Shown piece by piece: positions 7,845 through 16,618 of a stretch of DNA of 64,000 nt. The first letter of the stretch is position 1. Each line of letters opens with the position of its first letter. A program made the position numbers and the translations under genes. The notes under the pieces were generated by a model. It made no database searches, had not been told where the DNA came from, and saw only the letters and a program-made list of their open reading frames with translations. The DNA lies in the NCBI GenBank assembly GCA_049509515.1, contig JBEKZV010000009.1, positions 1 through 64,000 on the forward strand, written 5' to 3'. Origin of the DNA: JBEKCP01 sp049509515 (GTDB taxonomy: Bacteria; Planctomycetota; Planctomycetia; Pirellulales; Thermoguttaceae).

Positions 7845-10800
7845 ATGTGGGGAACTGGAATCGCGGCGTTGGCGATGGCAGTGGGTCTGGGACGTCCGGC
7901 AAGTGCCGAGCCGGTGGACCTGAGCAAGCCTTTCGAGGCGGACAAGGATACCATCTGCCTCTTCCACCTCGATGACGTGGCCGGCGGAGAGGTGAAGGAT
8001 TCCGTGGCGGGGGGGAAGTCGGGGAAGGTGAAGGAGCCGATGCCGGCGGAAGGCAAGTTCGCAGGGGCGCTGAACTGTGACGGGGACAAAGGCGGGGCGG
8101 ACGTGACCGGCTTGGCCAAGAGGGAGGGACTGCAGGCGCTTACCGTGGAATGCTGGGTGAAGCTCCGCGAACGGGCTGCCGGTGACGTGGTCTGCCGAGG
8201 CGGCCAATACATGATACGCGTTTCCAACTCGGTGATCGCCTCCTTCTGGATCGACGGGGCCTGGAGAAACGTGACCGGGAACAGGACCGTGCCCGTGGAC
8301 CGGTGGACCCACCTGGCGATCACCTGGGACCAGGGGAAGAAAAAGGTGGGCATCTACCTGAACGGACGGCTGGATGTGGCCGAGACCCCGGAAGACGTCA
8401 CCGACGGGGTGCTCGGTGGCGGGCTGCCCATGCTGCGGCTGGGAGGACACACGTGGCAGTCGCCGGCCCCCAACCTCAACGGGCTGCTGGATGAGGTCCG
8501 CGTCTCGTCGGTGGCTCGAGAGTATCGGCCCCTGCCCGGGTCGGACAAGGATGAGGGCACGGCGAGTCCGGGGCCGCGGCGGGCGGGCCCGAAAGGAGCT
8601 GCTTCGCAGGCAGAGGCGGTTCCGTCGAAGTTCGTTTTCCCTTGGGGGATGAACGCGGACCCGACGGACGTGCCAAAGTCCCACGTCCAGGAGATCACCC
8701 GGGGGACACAGAAGTACAAAGTCGTTCAGGGCGGGACGATGGACGGGCGCAGTTGCCGCACGCCGATGGGAGTCGGGATGAACTCGGAGGGGGCGTTCTT
8801 CCAGACCTGGGAGTCGAACCGGTCCGTGCGGATGGAGAACGTGGGCGATACGGACGCGGTGAACCCGTGGCTGTCCAATGGCCGGAACATGTTCCGGAAC
8901 GTGGCGGAGATCGTACAGTCGGCGATCACTCCCGACATGACGGACGCGGAGAAGGCGTTTGCAATCTGGTTCCAGCAGATCCGCTATCGACACCATTCGG
9001 GCGGGGACGGCGGTGAGCTCGGGGACCCGGTCAAAGTCATCAACGTTTACGGCTACAATACCTGCGGCAACGATTCCATTTGTCTCGGAACCCTGTTCAA
9101 GCAGGCAGGACTCAGGACGGCGCCCGCCCGCACTCTCGGGCACTGTATCTCCCAAGCCTTCTGCGACGGCGGGTGGCATCTGTTCGACGGCGACATGCAC
9201 GCCGTCTATCTCCTGCGCAACAACGAGACCGTGGCCGGCGACGCGCAGCTCGCGCGAGACCACGACCTGATCAAGCGCACGCACTGCAATGGAATCCTCC
9301 TGCTCGACACGCAATGGGACGGCCAGGGGATGTCGTCGCTGTACTTCACCGAGACCGAGGCCAGGGGAGAGCGCTCCGGCAAGGCGGATACCACGATGAA
9401 CATGGTGCTGCGTCCCGGGGAAGCCATCGTGTGGCGGTGGGGACAACTCAAGCCCCTGAAGTACCACGGAATGCTCCAGACGATGCCCACCTACCCGGAT
9501 GCGATGTGCAACGGCCTGTGGGAGTATCGTCCGGACCTGGGTAGGCAGGCGTGGCGGCAGGGAGCGACGAAGGTCGAGAACATCCGGCCGGGCGGGGAGG
9601 GGCTCACGGCGGAAGAAGGGAAGACCGGCTCGATCGTCTGGACCATGAAAAGCCCGTACGTGTTCGTGGGAGGGCGGATCGAGGCGGCAGGCGACGGTGC
9701 GCGTTTTTCCATCTGCCAGAACGGGAAGACCTGGCAAAAAGTGCCGGGGAACAGCCTGGACCGCTTCTTTGCGGTCACGGGTCCGGCTTGCTACCGGTAC
9801 CAGTTGAAGTGCGAGCTCGGCGAGGGAGCGTTGCTGAAGAAACTGGCCATCGTCAACGACGTGCAGATGGCGCCGATGGCTCTGCCGGAGATGGTGGTGG
9901 GCGAGAACAGCTTCACCTACAGCGACGAGACGCAGGGGACGCGGAAGGTCCGTATTACGCACGAGTGGGTGGAACGCTCGGCGGCCAGGCCGCCGGCCGC
10001 GCCGGAGGCGGTGTATCCGGCGGACGGCGGAGAGTCGGACGGCACGGACATCGCGCTGAAATGGACTGCCCCGGCGGACCCCGACGGGGGCGCGATGAGC
10101 GATTACCAGTTCGAGTTGTCGAGGCGGCTTGACATGAGGTTCCCCCTGTCGATGAGCTTTTACAAGCTCAGCTCGCGGACGCTGGATGCCCCGAGAGTGA
10201 GAGACGGGGACACGTGGAAAGCGTCGAAGGTGAAGCCGCAGTATACGCTGGGGGAGGCGGGGCTGCTGACGCCGGACACGAAGTACTACTGGCATGTGCG
10301 GGCCATGGGCGCGAAAGGGGTGTGGGGACCGTGGAGCAAGACGTTCAGCTTCACGGCGCGCGGAGCGGCGTATCCGCTGGACGTGAAGGTGGAGTGGGAC
10401 GAGGCGAAGGCCGTGGGAACGCTGACGTGGCAGGCGAACCCGGTGGGGCGCCAGCCCGTCAAGTACCGGGTCTACGGGAGCGACGAGAAGGGGTTCACCG
10501 TGATGGACAAACCCCGCCAGCTCGACCTGGGGATCTCCGCCAAGAACGAAATGACGGCGTGGAACCCGTGGGCCCCCCCCAACTTCATCGCCGAAACCAC
10601 GGACACCCGGCTTGTCGTCATGGGTCCCGACGCCAACCCCGCCGGCAATAAGACCTATTACCGCGTGGTCGCCGTGGACGGACGGGACAAACGCAGCGGA
10701 CCTTCCGACTATGCCGCCGGACCTCGACCTGTCATCTACACCAAGCCCCCGGCAACGGCAAAGGCGGGCGAAGAGTACAAGTACAAGGTGAGTGTCAACC

Positions 10801-11108
10801 GTTCGTTGGGGGACCTGAGCGGGCGGGTGCAGGGCGGCAACCAGGTAGGCGGCTACTTCGACATCGAGAAGCCCAAGTTCACCCTCACGCGGGGGCCGGC
10901 TTGGCTGAAGATCGACGGGGCCACCGGTGTTGTCTCGGGCACACCGGCTGCCCCCGGCAAGGCGGAAGTCGTCGTCAGCGCCGTGCTCGACCGCAACATC
11001 CGCAAGCTCGACGAGTCGAAGCTCATCTGGGGCCAGGAGAAGATCCTCTCGGAGGGCGTGGAGCGGGTGGGAGAGGCGACCCAGAGGTTCGTCATCGATG
11101 TCCGGTAG
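7845..11108 (+). CDS. Secreted LamG / transglutaminase-like / FN3 protein
   Basis: Secreted multidomain protein of 1,087 residues with no single family name I can give. After a signal peptide (GIAALAMAVGLGRPASA) comes a LamG/concanavalin-like domain (about 30-225; LTVECWVKLRE, WTHLAITWDQGKKKV, LLDEVRVSS). Next is a transglutaminase-like papain fold with an ordered triad: Cys407 in YNTCGND, His433 in LGHCISQAF and Asp448 in WHLFD. The C-terminal half has fibronectin-III-like segments (KYYWHVRAMG; TYYRVVAVDG) and a putative-Ig domain (WLKIDGATGVVSGTP) common in surface proteins. The first ATG (7839) is only 2 nt from AAGGA; the ATG at 7845 is 8 nt away and is preferred. Expected role: binding and cleaving or cross-linking peptides or glycopeptides outside the cell (inference). 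The next gene converges, with 23 nt between stops. Confidence 0.85.
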   Translation: MWGTGIAALAMAVGLGRPASAEPVDLSKPFEADKDTICLFHLDDVAGGEVKDSVAGGKSGKVKEPMPAEGKFAGALNCDGDKGGADVTGLAKREGLQALTVECWVKLRERAAGDVVCRGGQYMIRVSNSVIASFWIDGAWRNVTGNRTVPVDRWTHLAITWDQGKKKVGIYLNGRLDVAETPEDVTDGVLGGGLPMLRLGGHTWQSPAPNLNGLLDEVRVSSVAREYRPLPGSDKDEGTASPGPRRAGPKGAASQAEAVPSKFVFPWGMNADPTDVPKSHVQEITRGTQKYKVVQGGTMDGRSCRTPMGVGMNSEGAFFQTWESNRSVRMENVGDTDAVNPWLSNGRNMFRNVAEIVQSAITPDMTDAEKAFAIWFQQIRYRHHSGGDGGELGDPVKVINVYGYNTCGNDSICLGTLFKQAGLRTAPARTLGHCISQAFCDGGWHLFDGDMHAVYLLRNNETVAGDAQLARDHDLIKRTHCNGILLLDTQWDGQGMSSLYFTETEARGERSGKADTTMNMVLRPGEAIVWRWGQLKPLKYHGMLQTMPTYPDAMCNGLWEYRPDLGRQAWRQGATKVENIRPGGEGLTAEEGKTGSIVWTMKSPYVFVGGRIEAAGDGARFSICQNGKTWQKVPGNSLDRFFAVTGPACYRYQLKCELGEGALLKKLAIVNDVQMAPMALPEMVVGENSFTYSDETQGTRKVRITHEWVERSAARPPAAPEAVYPADGGESDGTDIALKWTAPADPDGGAMSDYQFELSRRLDMRFPLSMSFYKLSSRTLDAPRVRDGDTWKASKVKPQYTLGEAGLLTPDTKYYWHVRAMGAKGVWGPWSKTFSFTARGAAYPLDVKVEWDEAKAVGTLTWQANPVGRQPVKYRVYGSDEKGFTVMDKPRQLDLGISAKNEMTAWNPWAPPNFIAETTDTRLVVMGPDANPAGNKTYYRVVAVDGRDKRSGPSDYAAGPRPVIYTKPPATAKAGEEYKYKVSVNRSLGDLSGRVQGGNQVGGYFDIEKPKFTLTRGPAWLKIDGATGVVSGTPAAPGKAEVVVSAVLDRNIRKLDESKLIWGQEKILSEGVERVGEATQRFVIDVR

Positions 11109-11131
11109 CCGGGCACGGCTTGGCCGCCCGA

Positions 11132-14100
11132 TCACCGGGGGCCGGGCGGACGCGGAGCGTGGCTTGTAGAACGGGCAGGCCGCGCGTGCAGATAGAACCA
11201 GTAGCAGGCGGCCGGCACTGTGGTGACGTTGAAACAGGTCTCGTTGTGGAGCGGGTAGATGGCAAAGTCGATGTACTGCTCGTTCACGGGCCAGTCGTAC
11301 CAGTTGGGGACCATCTTCTTGGCCGGCCCGAAGTTCAGCAGCCATTGCTGGACCCACGAGTTCATCGGCCGGCTCATGCTGCTCCCCTCGTTGCCTTGCC
11401 CGTAGGGAATGTGCCCGACGATGACGTCCGGCAATTGACCGGTGACTTGCGCGTCGACGATGAAATTGAAATGCTGCGCGTTGTACCCGACGCCCGTGCA
11501 GTACGAGAGATTGTCCGGGTTGGCGCCGAGACAGTAATTGCTCCCTTGTACGGCCGCGGCCAGATAGGCGGGCTTGTTCGTCAGCTCATAGGCGTAGATC
11601 AGGGCGAAACCGCCCTGGGCCGGCGTGCTGAAGTACCGGCAGGCGAAGATGAGCGGGTAATCGGTTCGCGCGCCGGCGATGATGTCATAGGCGTTCTTCC
11701 GGCTGAACTCGATGGCGTGGTCCGCGTACCCCGCGATCGACGCGACCGCTCGCTTCTTTAGTTTCGGGTCGCCCAGGCCGTGCGGCAGGCGGGCGTAGGC
11801 GAAGTCGGCGTCGAGCTGGTCCAGGTAGCGGAGTTCCCCCTTCCGCACCAGTTCCGAGGACAGTTGGAACGCCTCGGCAAACATCGGGTCGCGGGTGGCG
11901 GCCAACAGCTCCACGGCGGCCATGGCCCGCAAATCACGCAAGGTCTTCGGCAAGTCCTTGTCGAAGGACAGCACTTTCTTGTAGATCTCGTCGTCTTCTC
12001 TCGAGTGCGCTTCCACCCAGGCCCAGGCCCGCTGGGCCGATGCCAGATACTCCGCGGCGCGCTGCTTGTCGAAGGCGGCGAGCACGCGCGCCGCCCGCGC
12101 CGCGGCAGCGGCGTAGCGCATGGTCGTTTCCTGGTCGGCCGCGTAGACTCCGGCACTCTTGATCATGGAGCTGGTCGTGCCGGCGGGGCAACCCCAGCCA
12201 TAGCCGTAGCCGCCGCGCACTCCGCCGTCCGGAAGCTGCAGGCGCCTCCACAGCGGCATCTGCCACATCGCTTCGGCGAGGATGCCGGGGAGGCCGCTTT
12301 GCACCTCGTCCGCCGGCAGCGAGAGCTTGATCTTGGAAAATGCCGCGGGATTCAGGTCGTACAAGCCGAGCAGGTCGTAGGTCGCGCTGAGGTGGCCGCC
12401 CAGCGAGTCCCAGTCGCCCGCATCCTGGTAGCCGCCCCAGATGCCGGTGACGCGCTGCAATTTGCCCGCCTTGGACAATTCGAGGAGGTTGCCGCCTCGC
12501 CCGGCAAGCCCGCCCTCGCCGGCTTCCTGCCCTCCCTCGACGGGGATGGTCAACTGGTAGAACTCGACGCCGTCGTCGGGGTGAAATGGACGCTTGCGCG
12601 TGTAGGCACAGGCGGGCGGCCCGAGGTCGATTCCCTGTCGCTGCGCCAAAATGCCCTGCATGGCGGCCTTGAACGGCTTCTCCCACACGTCGGCGGCGAT
12701 GCGGAACGGCCCGCTGAGCCCGATGCCGGGCACGAACACGCGATACTCGCCCGGAGTGTTGAAGTCGCTGAAGTCCAGGCGGCGGACCGCCGCTTTCGTA
12801 TAGTCCAACTTCTCGTGAATGCAGATCTGCTCCTCTTCACCCGCGTTCTTCGCGAGCTCCGCCTTGCCGGTGAACACGGTCTGGCCGGCGGCGTCCATCA
12901 GCTCGAAGGCATTCACGTCAGGCGTGCAACTGCCGCTCTTCCCGTCCTGGTCCACGCCCATCCAGAAAGAGAGGTAGGCCCGCTTGTAGGGATCGTCCGG
13001 GCGATAGCCGGTCTGGATGGCGTGCAGGGCTAGGCTTCGCGTCTGGCGGGGCTTGTGGACGTAGGCGACGGTCTCCTGGGACGTGTTCACGCCCGCGAAA
13101 CGGATCGTGTACGTCGCGCCCTCCTTGAGCGGCGCGGGCAGCTTCAGCGAGATCGTGTAAAGAAACGGCAGCGGCCTGCTGAAGCCGTTCGGCTTGCCTT
13201 TGCGAAACACCTTGGCCGGAGAGCGGGGCCCGGCATAGTTGCGATCGTCGCTCGAAGTCAGGGTGTACGCCTCGGGCACGTCGACCACGGTTTCGTCGAG
13301 CAATTGCCCTTTCGTCTCATGTTCGATGAAAACCCACTTGCCGTCCGGAGAGAGCAGCCCCAGCTTGGCGCGTTGATTGTTGACTTTTCGGAAAAGCCCT
13401 TTCTGGAAGTAGTCCACCACCTTGCCGTTTTTCACCTCGTGAATAGGCTTGTCCTTTTCCTGCTCCACAATCTCGTCGCCCGGTTCGGCAGCGTAGGGTA
13501 CGAGTTGATTGCTGACATGGTGCCCGGCCTGCAAGGTGACGGCGATGACGTCCGGCGCCACGGCCGAGACGTGCCGCACCTCCGGGCCGTCCGCAGGGTG
13601 CGGCGCACCCGTGTCCAACAGCTTCTTCCTGGCCCGTGCCTTCGCCTCGGTTTCCAGGCGGGCTTGTTCGGCCTCCTTCGCCTTGATTTCCCTGAGCTTC
13701 GCCCGGCCGGCGCGGAGCTGATCGGTCGGCGGTACCAGGGCAATTCTGGAGAGCACCACATCGACCGGCTTATCGCTCCAGTCGCCGATGACCAGCAGGC
13801 TGCTGATGTGCCGCAGGCCGGGCGTCGTGCCCGCCTTCTCCACTTTGAGCGGTTCTGCCAGCGACGCCCCGTAATCGGCCACCACTTGCCGAGGCGCGCC
13901 GGGCTTGAGATTGCGCAAGTCGAATCTGTAGGCGTGACTGGCGCCGTCGGCATCGCTGAGATGCAGGTTCAGGGTGCCGGCCTCGTTCCGCCGGCCTACG
14001 GCCAGCGTCAGCGCGGGCGACCACTCGCCGTAGCCGGTTACGTTCACGTTCAAACCGGCCATGCCCGTGCCGCCTTGCGCGTTCTTCACGGAGATGTGGA

Positions 14101-14287
14101 TTCCGTCGGGCTTCACGGGGAAGGTCGTCTTCGCCTCCTCCCACGAGCCAAAGCCGAACATGAACGGCTTGTCGCAGGCGTTGATGACCGGCGCGGGCTT
14201 TCCCGCAGGCTGGGCAGCCGCAGCCGACGGCAGGAGCAGCAGACCGAGCAGGCAAAGACGCGGGGCGCTTTTCGGGCAGGTATTCAT
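11132..14287 (-). CDS. Secreted GH9 endoglucanase-type glycoside hydrolase
   Basis: Family 9 glycoside hydrolase, 1,051 residues, longer than typical bacterial GH9 because of a ~500-residue front. It starts with a signal peptide (LCLLGLLLLPSAAAAQ). A sugar-binding-type beta-sandwich and a long unassigned part follow. Then comes the CelD-type N-terminal Ig domain (DTSDFNTPGEYRVFV-like text near 470) and the (alpha/alpha)6 catalytic barrel. The GH9 motif GGYQDAGDWDS supplies D622 and D625, and GANPDNLSYCTGVG and VNEQYID (about residue 1000) are the usual C-terminal catalytic blocks. GAGGAA precedes the ATG. It starts 13 nt after the esterase gene, so the two are almost certainly co-transcribed, suiting joint attack on an acetylated beta-glucan or xyloglucan (inference). 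Confidence 0.9.
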   Translation of the reverse strand: MNTCPKSAPRLCLLGLLLLPSAAAAQPAGKPAPVINACDKPFMFGFGSWEEAKTTFPVKPDGIHISVKNAQGGTGMAGLNVNVTGYGEWSPALTLAVGRRNEAGTLNLHLSDADGASHAYRFDLRNLKPGAPRQVVADYGASLAEPLKVEKAGTTPGLRHISSLLVIGDWSDKPVDVVLSRIALVPPTDQLRAGRAKLREIKAKEAEQARLETEAKARARKKLLDTGAPHPADGPEVRHVSAVAPDVIAVTLQAGHHVSNQLVPYAAEPGDEIVEQEKDKPIHEVKNGKVVDYFQKGLFRKVNNQRAKLGLLSPDGKWVFIEHETKGQLLDETVVDVPEAYTLTSSDDRNYAGPRSPAKVFRKGKPNGFSRPLPFLYTISLKLPAPLKEGATYTIRFAGVNTSQETVAYVHKPRQTRSLALHAIQTGYRPDDPYKRAYLSFWMGVDQDGKSGSCTPDVNAFELMDAAGQTVFTGKAELAKNAGEEEQICIHEKLDYTKAAVRRLDFSDFNTPGEYRVFVPGIGLSGPFRIAADVWEKPFKAAMQGILAQRQGIDLGPPACAYTRKRPFHPDDGVEFYQLTIPVEGGQEAGEGGLAGRGGNLLELSKAGKLQRVTGIWGGYQDAGDWDSLGGHLSATYDLLGLYDLNPAAFSKIKLSLPADEVQSGLPGILAEAMWQMPLWRRLQLPDGGVRGGYGYGWGCPAGTTSSMIKSAGVYAADQETTMRYAAAAARAARVLAAFDKQRAAEYLASAQRAWAWVEAHSREDDEIYKKVLSFDKDLPKTLRDLRAMAAVELLAATRDPMFAEAFQLSSELVRKGELRYLDQLDADFAYARLPHGLGDPKLKKRAVASIAGYADHAIEFSRKNAYDIIAGARTDYPLIFACRYFSTPAQGGFALIYAYELTNKPAYLAAAVQGSNYCLGANPDNLSYCTGVGYNAQHFNFIVDAQVTGQLPDVIVGHIPYGQGNEGSSMSRPMNSWVQQWLLNFGPAKKMVPNWYDWPVNEQYIDFAIYPLHNETCFNVTTVPAACYWFYLHARPARSTSHAPRPPGPR

Positions 14288-14300
14288 GGTTTTTCCTCGA

Positions 14301-16448
14301 TCACCTTGGAGTCCGCGGCCCGGACCCCGGGCCGACCGGCAAAAGGAGCTTCACGGGCCGCGGCGACACCAGCGCCGCGAGCTGCTTCACGTCGAAGCGT
14401 TCCAACAGGCCGAAACAGAAGAGCTCGGGAGCCCGCGCATACGTCCAATTGGCTGCGAGGATCTCCTTGAAACTGCCCAAAGAGCCCTGCAACCGGACCT
14501 CGCCGATCGCCCGCTCCTCGAGACCGGCGGCCACCAGCGTCGCGATGCTCGAGCGCGGGCCGGAGGACACGAGCGCAACGGGCTGCTTGTACCGCTCCTT
14601 CGCCCAGCGGGCGATCGCGGCAAGCTGGCTGGCCTGGATGCCCAGCGGCCGTTGGCCCACCGATGCCACCAAGAGCGGGAATCGTTCTCGAAAGGACGGC
14701 TCGCCGAGGGCCGATTCGCCCAAGCCCATGGGATCCACCGCCAGCACGCGATAGCCTGCGGCCAGGAGCCGCGAAACTTCGCTCGACGCCGACCCGCGGC
14801 CGCCGTCGGCCACGAGGATCGCCGTCTGCCTGGGCTCACCGCGGCCGAGCTCGACGGCCGGAACGGTCCACGCGCCACCCATGGGGAACTTCCAGAACGT
14901 GGCGTGCAAGTCGCCGCGGGTCTGGCTGCCCGCCTCGATGGCCTGGAGCGGATACTCCGCGGCCCGCACGAGACGGGCGAGCGCTTCGCGGCGCTCCCGC
15001 TGCCACGTCTTGGCACGATCAGGCTCGACAGGCCCGGCGGCGTCGCGGGGCAGATCCTTGGCCAAGGCGAGGGCCAGCGTGTTGAAGTCCTCGTTCTTGC
15101 CCAGCGGCACTTGCAACTCCTCGAAGCTCTTGACCTCCTTGTCCGCGGGGATCTCCCGCGGGTCGAAGGCCTTGTCGCCCGGATAGAAGAACTCGCCGAC
15201 CATCCGGTAGAAGGCCTGGCGGTTGTCCAGGTCGTAGTTGTGCGTGCCCGGCTCCTGGTTGACGTGCTCGCGGAGGGCCGACTCCTTGTGGTACAGCCGG
15301 AAGATGGGGCGGGCCGCAGTGGTGAGCGGCTCCAGGGCGTAACCCGACTCGAAACAACAATCGTCCTTCGCATTGTACGTCAACAGGGTCGGCCGCGGAG
15401 CCCGCATGGCGGTCAAGTGGGTGTAATCGGCCAGCGTGGCCAGGTCGCACGGCGCCTGTTCGGAATCGCCCAAGTCCTTCAGGTGCAGGGCGCGGGTGCG
15501 GGCGCTGGAATAGCCGGCCACGGGATTGGCCAGCGCGACCCGCGGGTCCAGCGCGGCGATCAGGATGGTTTGCCAGCCGCCGCCGGAGAGGCCGGTGACG
15601 GCGATGCGGCTCGAATCGGCGTGGTCGAGGCTCGCGAGCACGTCCAGGCCTCGTTCCAGCGCCAGGTAGAAGGGGGCCAGGCCGCTGGTGCCGCACAGAT
15701 CGAGCTGATTCATGCACCCATGCTGGAAGCCGGGCGTGTCGAGCTGGCCCATGCCGATCCACTCGACATTCAGGGCCAGCATTCCGCGCTTGGCCAGGTT
15801 GATGCAGCGGACCTGTTTGTAGGGGACGGCCTTGCCCGGCCGGCCGACGTGGCCGTTCAGGTTCATGACGGCGGGCACGCGTCCGGCGAGCCCTTCCGGC
15901 TCGTACAAGAGGGCCGGGATGAACATGCCCGGCAGGGCCTCGTAGCGGAGCTTCTTGATGCGGTAGCCGGGGCCGCCGGGAATGGTCCCCACCCACTCGA
16001 CGCGGCCGGGCGTCTTGCGCCACGCGGCGGCCCGGCCGCGGAACACGACCCGGTCGAGCACGCCCCGGCAGAGTCGCTTGGCTGCGGCTTCCCACTCGGC
16101 GGTGGAACGGTAGGCGCCCACGCACGGCACCCGCGCTTCGCAAAAGCGCTGCATTTCGGCCAGCGGCAAGACGGGGCCGACAATCGGCTGCCGCAGCAGC
16201 GGGCCGAGCTGGGCCTCTTCCGCCGCCCGCTGCCGCCGCTGCTCCTCTTGGGCCGCGTCCGCTCGCGGCGCCTCCAGGCCGGCCTGGAACGCCGTTCGGC
16301 CCTCGTGCCGGCCGAAGCGCATGAGCACGTCGCCGGCGTCTACCATCCCCGCATCCTCGCCGCCTTTTCCCGGCACCGCGAAGGCAAGCACCAGGCCCGG
16401 CAACAGGCCCACCAGCGCCAGCCGGCACGTCGATCCCTGGAAGGGCAT
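14301..16448 (-). CDS. Secreted acetyl-xylan-esterase-like alpha/beta hydrolase
   Basis: Large secreted serine hydrolase of 715 residues related to the acetyl xylan esterase / dienelactone-hydrolase-like proteins common in planctomycetes. After a signal peptide (LALVGLLPGLVLAF) the hydrolase core shows PAVMNLNGHVG (oxyanion region), the nucleophile in TGLSGGGWQT (Ser about 288), Asp in NAKDDCC and His in PGTHNYD. A second alpha/beta-like half follows (ILVADGGRGS, VDPMGLGES, LVSSGPRSS) without a clear triad, so the protein looks like a two-lobed enzyme with one active site. GAGGA lies about 9 nt before the ATG at 16448; the frame opens further upstream but without a signal peptide. First gene of a pair with GH9; divergent from the gene at 16619. 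Confidence 0.82.
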   Translation of the reverse strand: MPFQGSTCRLALVGLLPGLVLAFAVPGKGGEDAGMVDAGDVLMRFGRHEGRTAFQAGLEAPRADAAQEEQRRQRAAEEAQLGPLLRQPIVGPVLPLAEMQRFCEARVPCVGAYRSTAEWEAAAKRLCRGVLDRVVFRGRAAAWRKTPGRVEWVGTIPGGPGYRIKKLRYEALPGMFIPALLYEPEGLAGRVPAVMNLNGHVGRPGKAVPYKQVRCINLAKRGMLALNVEWIGMGQLDTPGFQHGCMNQLDLCGTSGLAPFYLALERGLDVLASLDHADSSRIAVTGLSGGGWQTILIAALDPRVALANPVAGYSSARTRALHLKDLGDSEQAPCDLATLADYTHLTAMRAPRPTLLTYNAKDDCCFESGYALEPLTTAARPIFRLYHKESALREHVNQEPGTHNYDLDNRQAFYRMVGEFFYPGDKAFDPREIPADKEVKSFEELQVPLGKNEDFNTLALALAKDLPRDAAGPVEPDRAKTWQRERREALARLVRAAEYPLQAIEAGSQTRGDLHATFWKFPMGGAWTVPAVELGRGEPRQTAILVADGGRGSASSEVSRLLAAGYRVLAVDPMGLGESALGEPSFRERFPLLVASVGQRPLGIQASQLAAIARWAKERYKQPVALVSSGPRSSIATLVAAGLEERAIGEVRLQGSLGSFKEILAANWTYARAPELFCFGLLERFDVKQLAALVSPRPVKLLLPVGPGSGPRTPR

Positions 16449-16618
16449 GGGAGCTTGTCCTCGTCGGTACTCGCGAACACCGCAAAAGAAGGCGGGATTC
16501 TGCACGCACACGTGCCCCTACCAATAACATCGCACTCGCCGGCCGTCAAGGAGTGGCGAGAGTTGATGCCCAGCCTTTTCGGGGGTAGAATCGCCGTGTC
16601 ACGGCAACGGGAAAGATC

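Noticed and set aside
7749..11357. 1,202-codon minus-strand open frame
   Set aside because: Antisense to the LamG-transglutaminase-like gene; no signal peptide, no domain text and no ribosome site.
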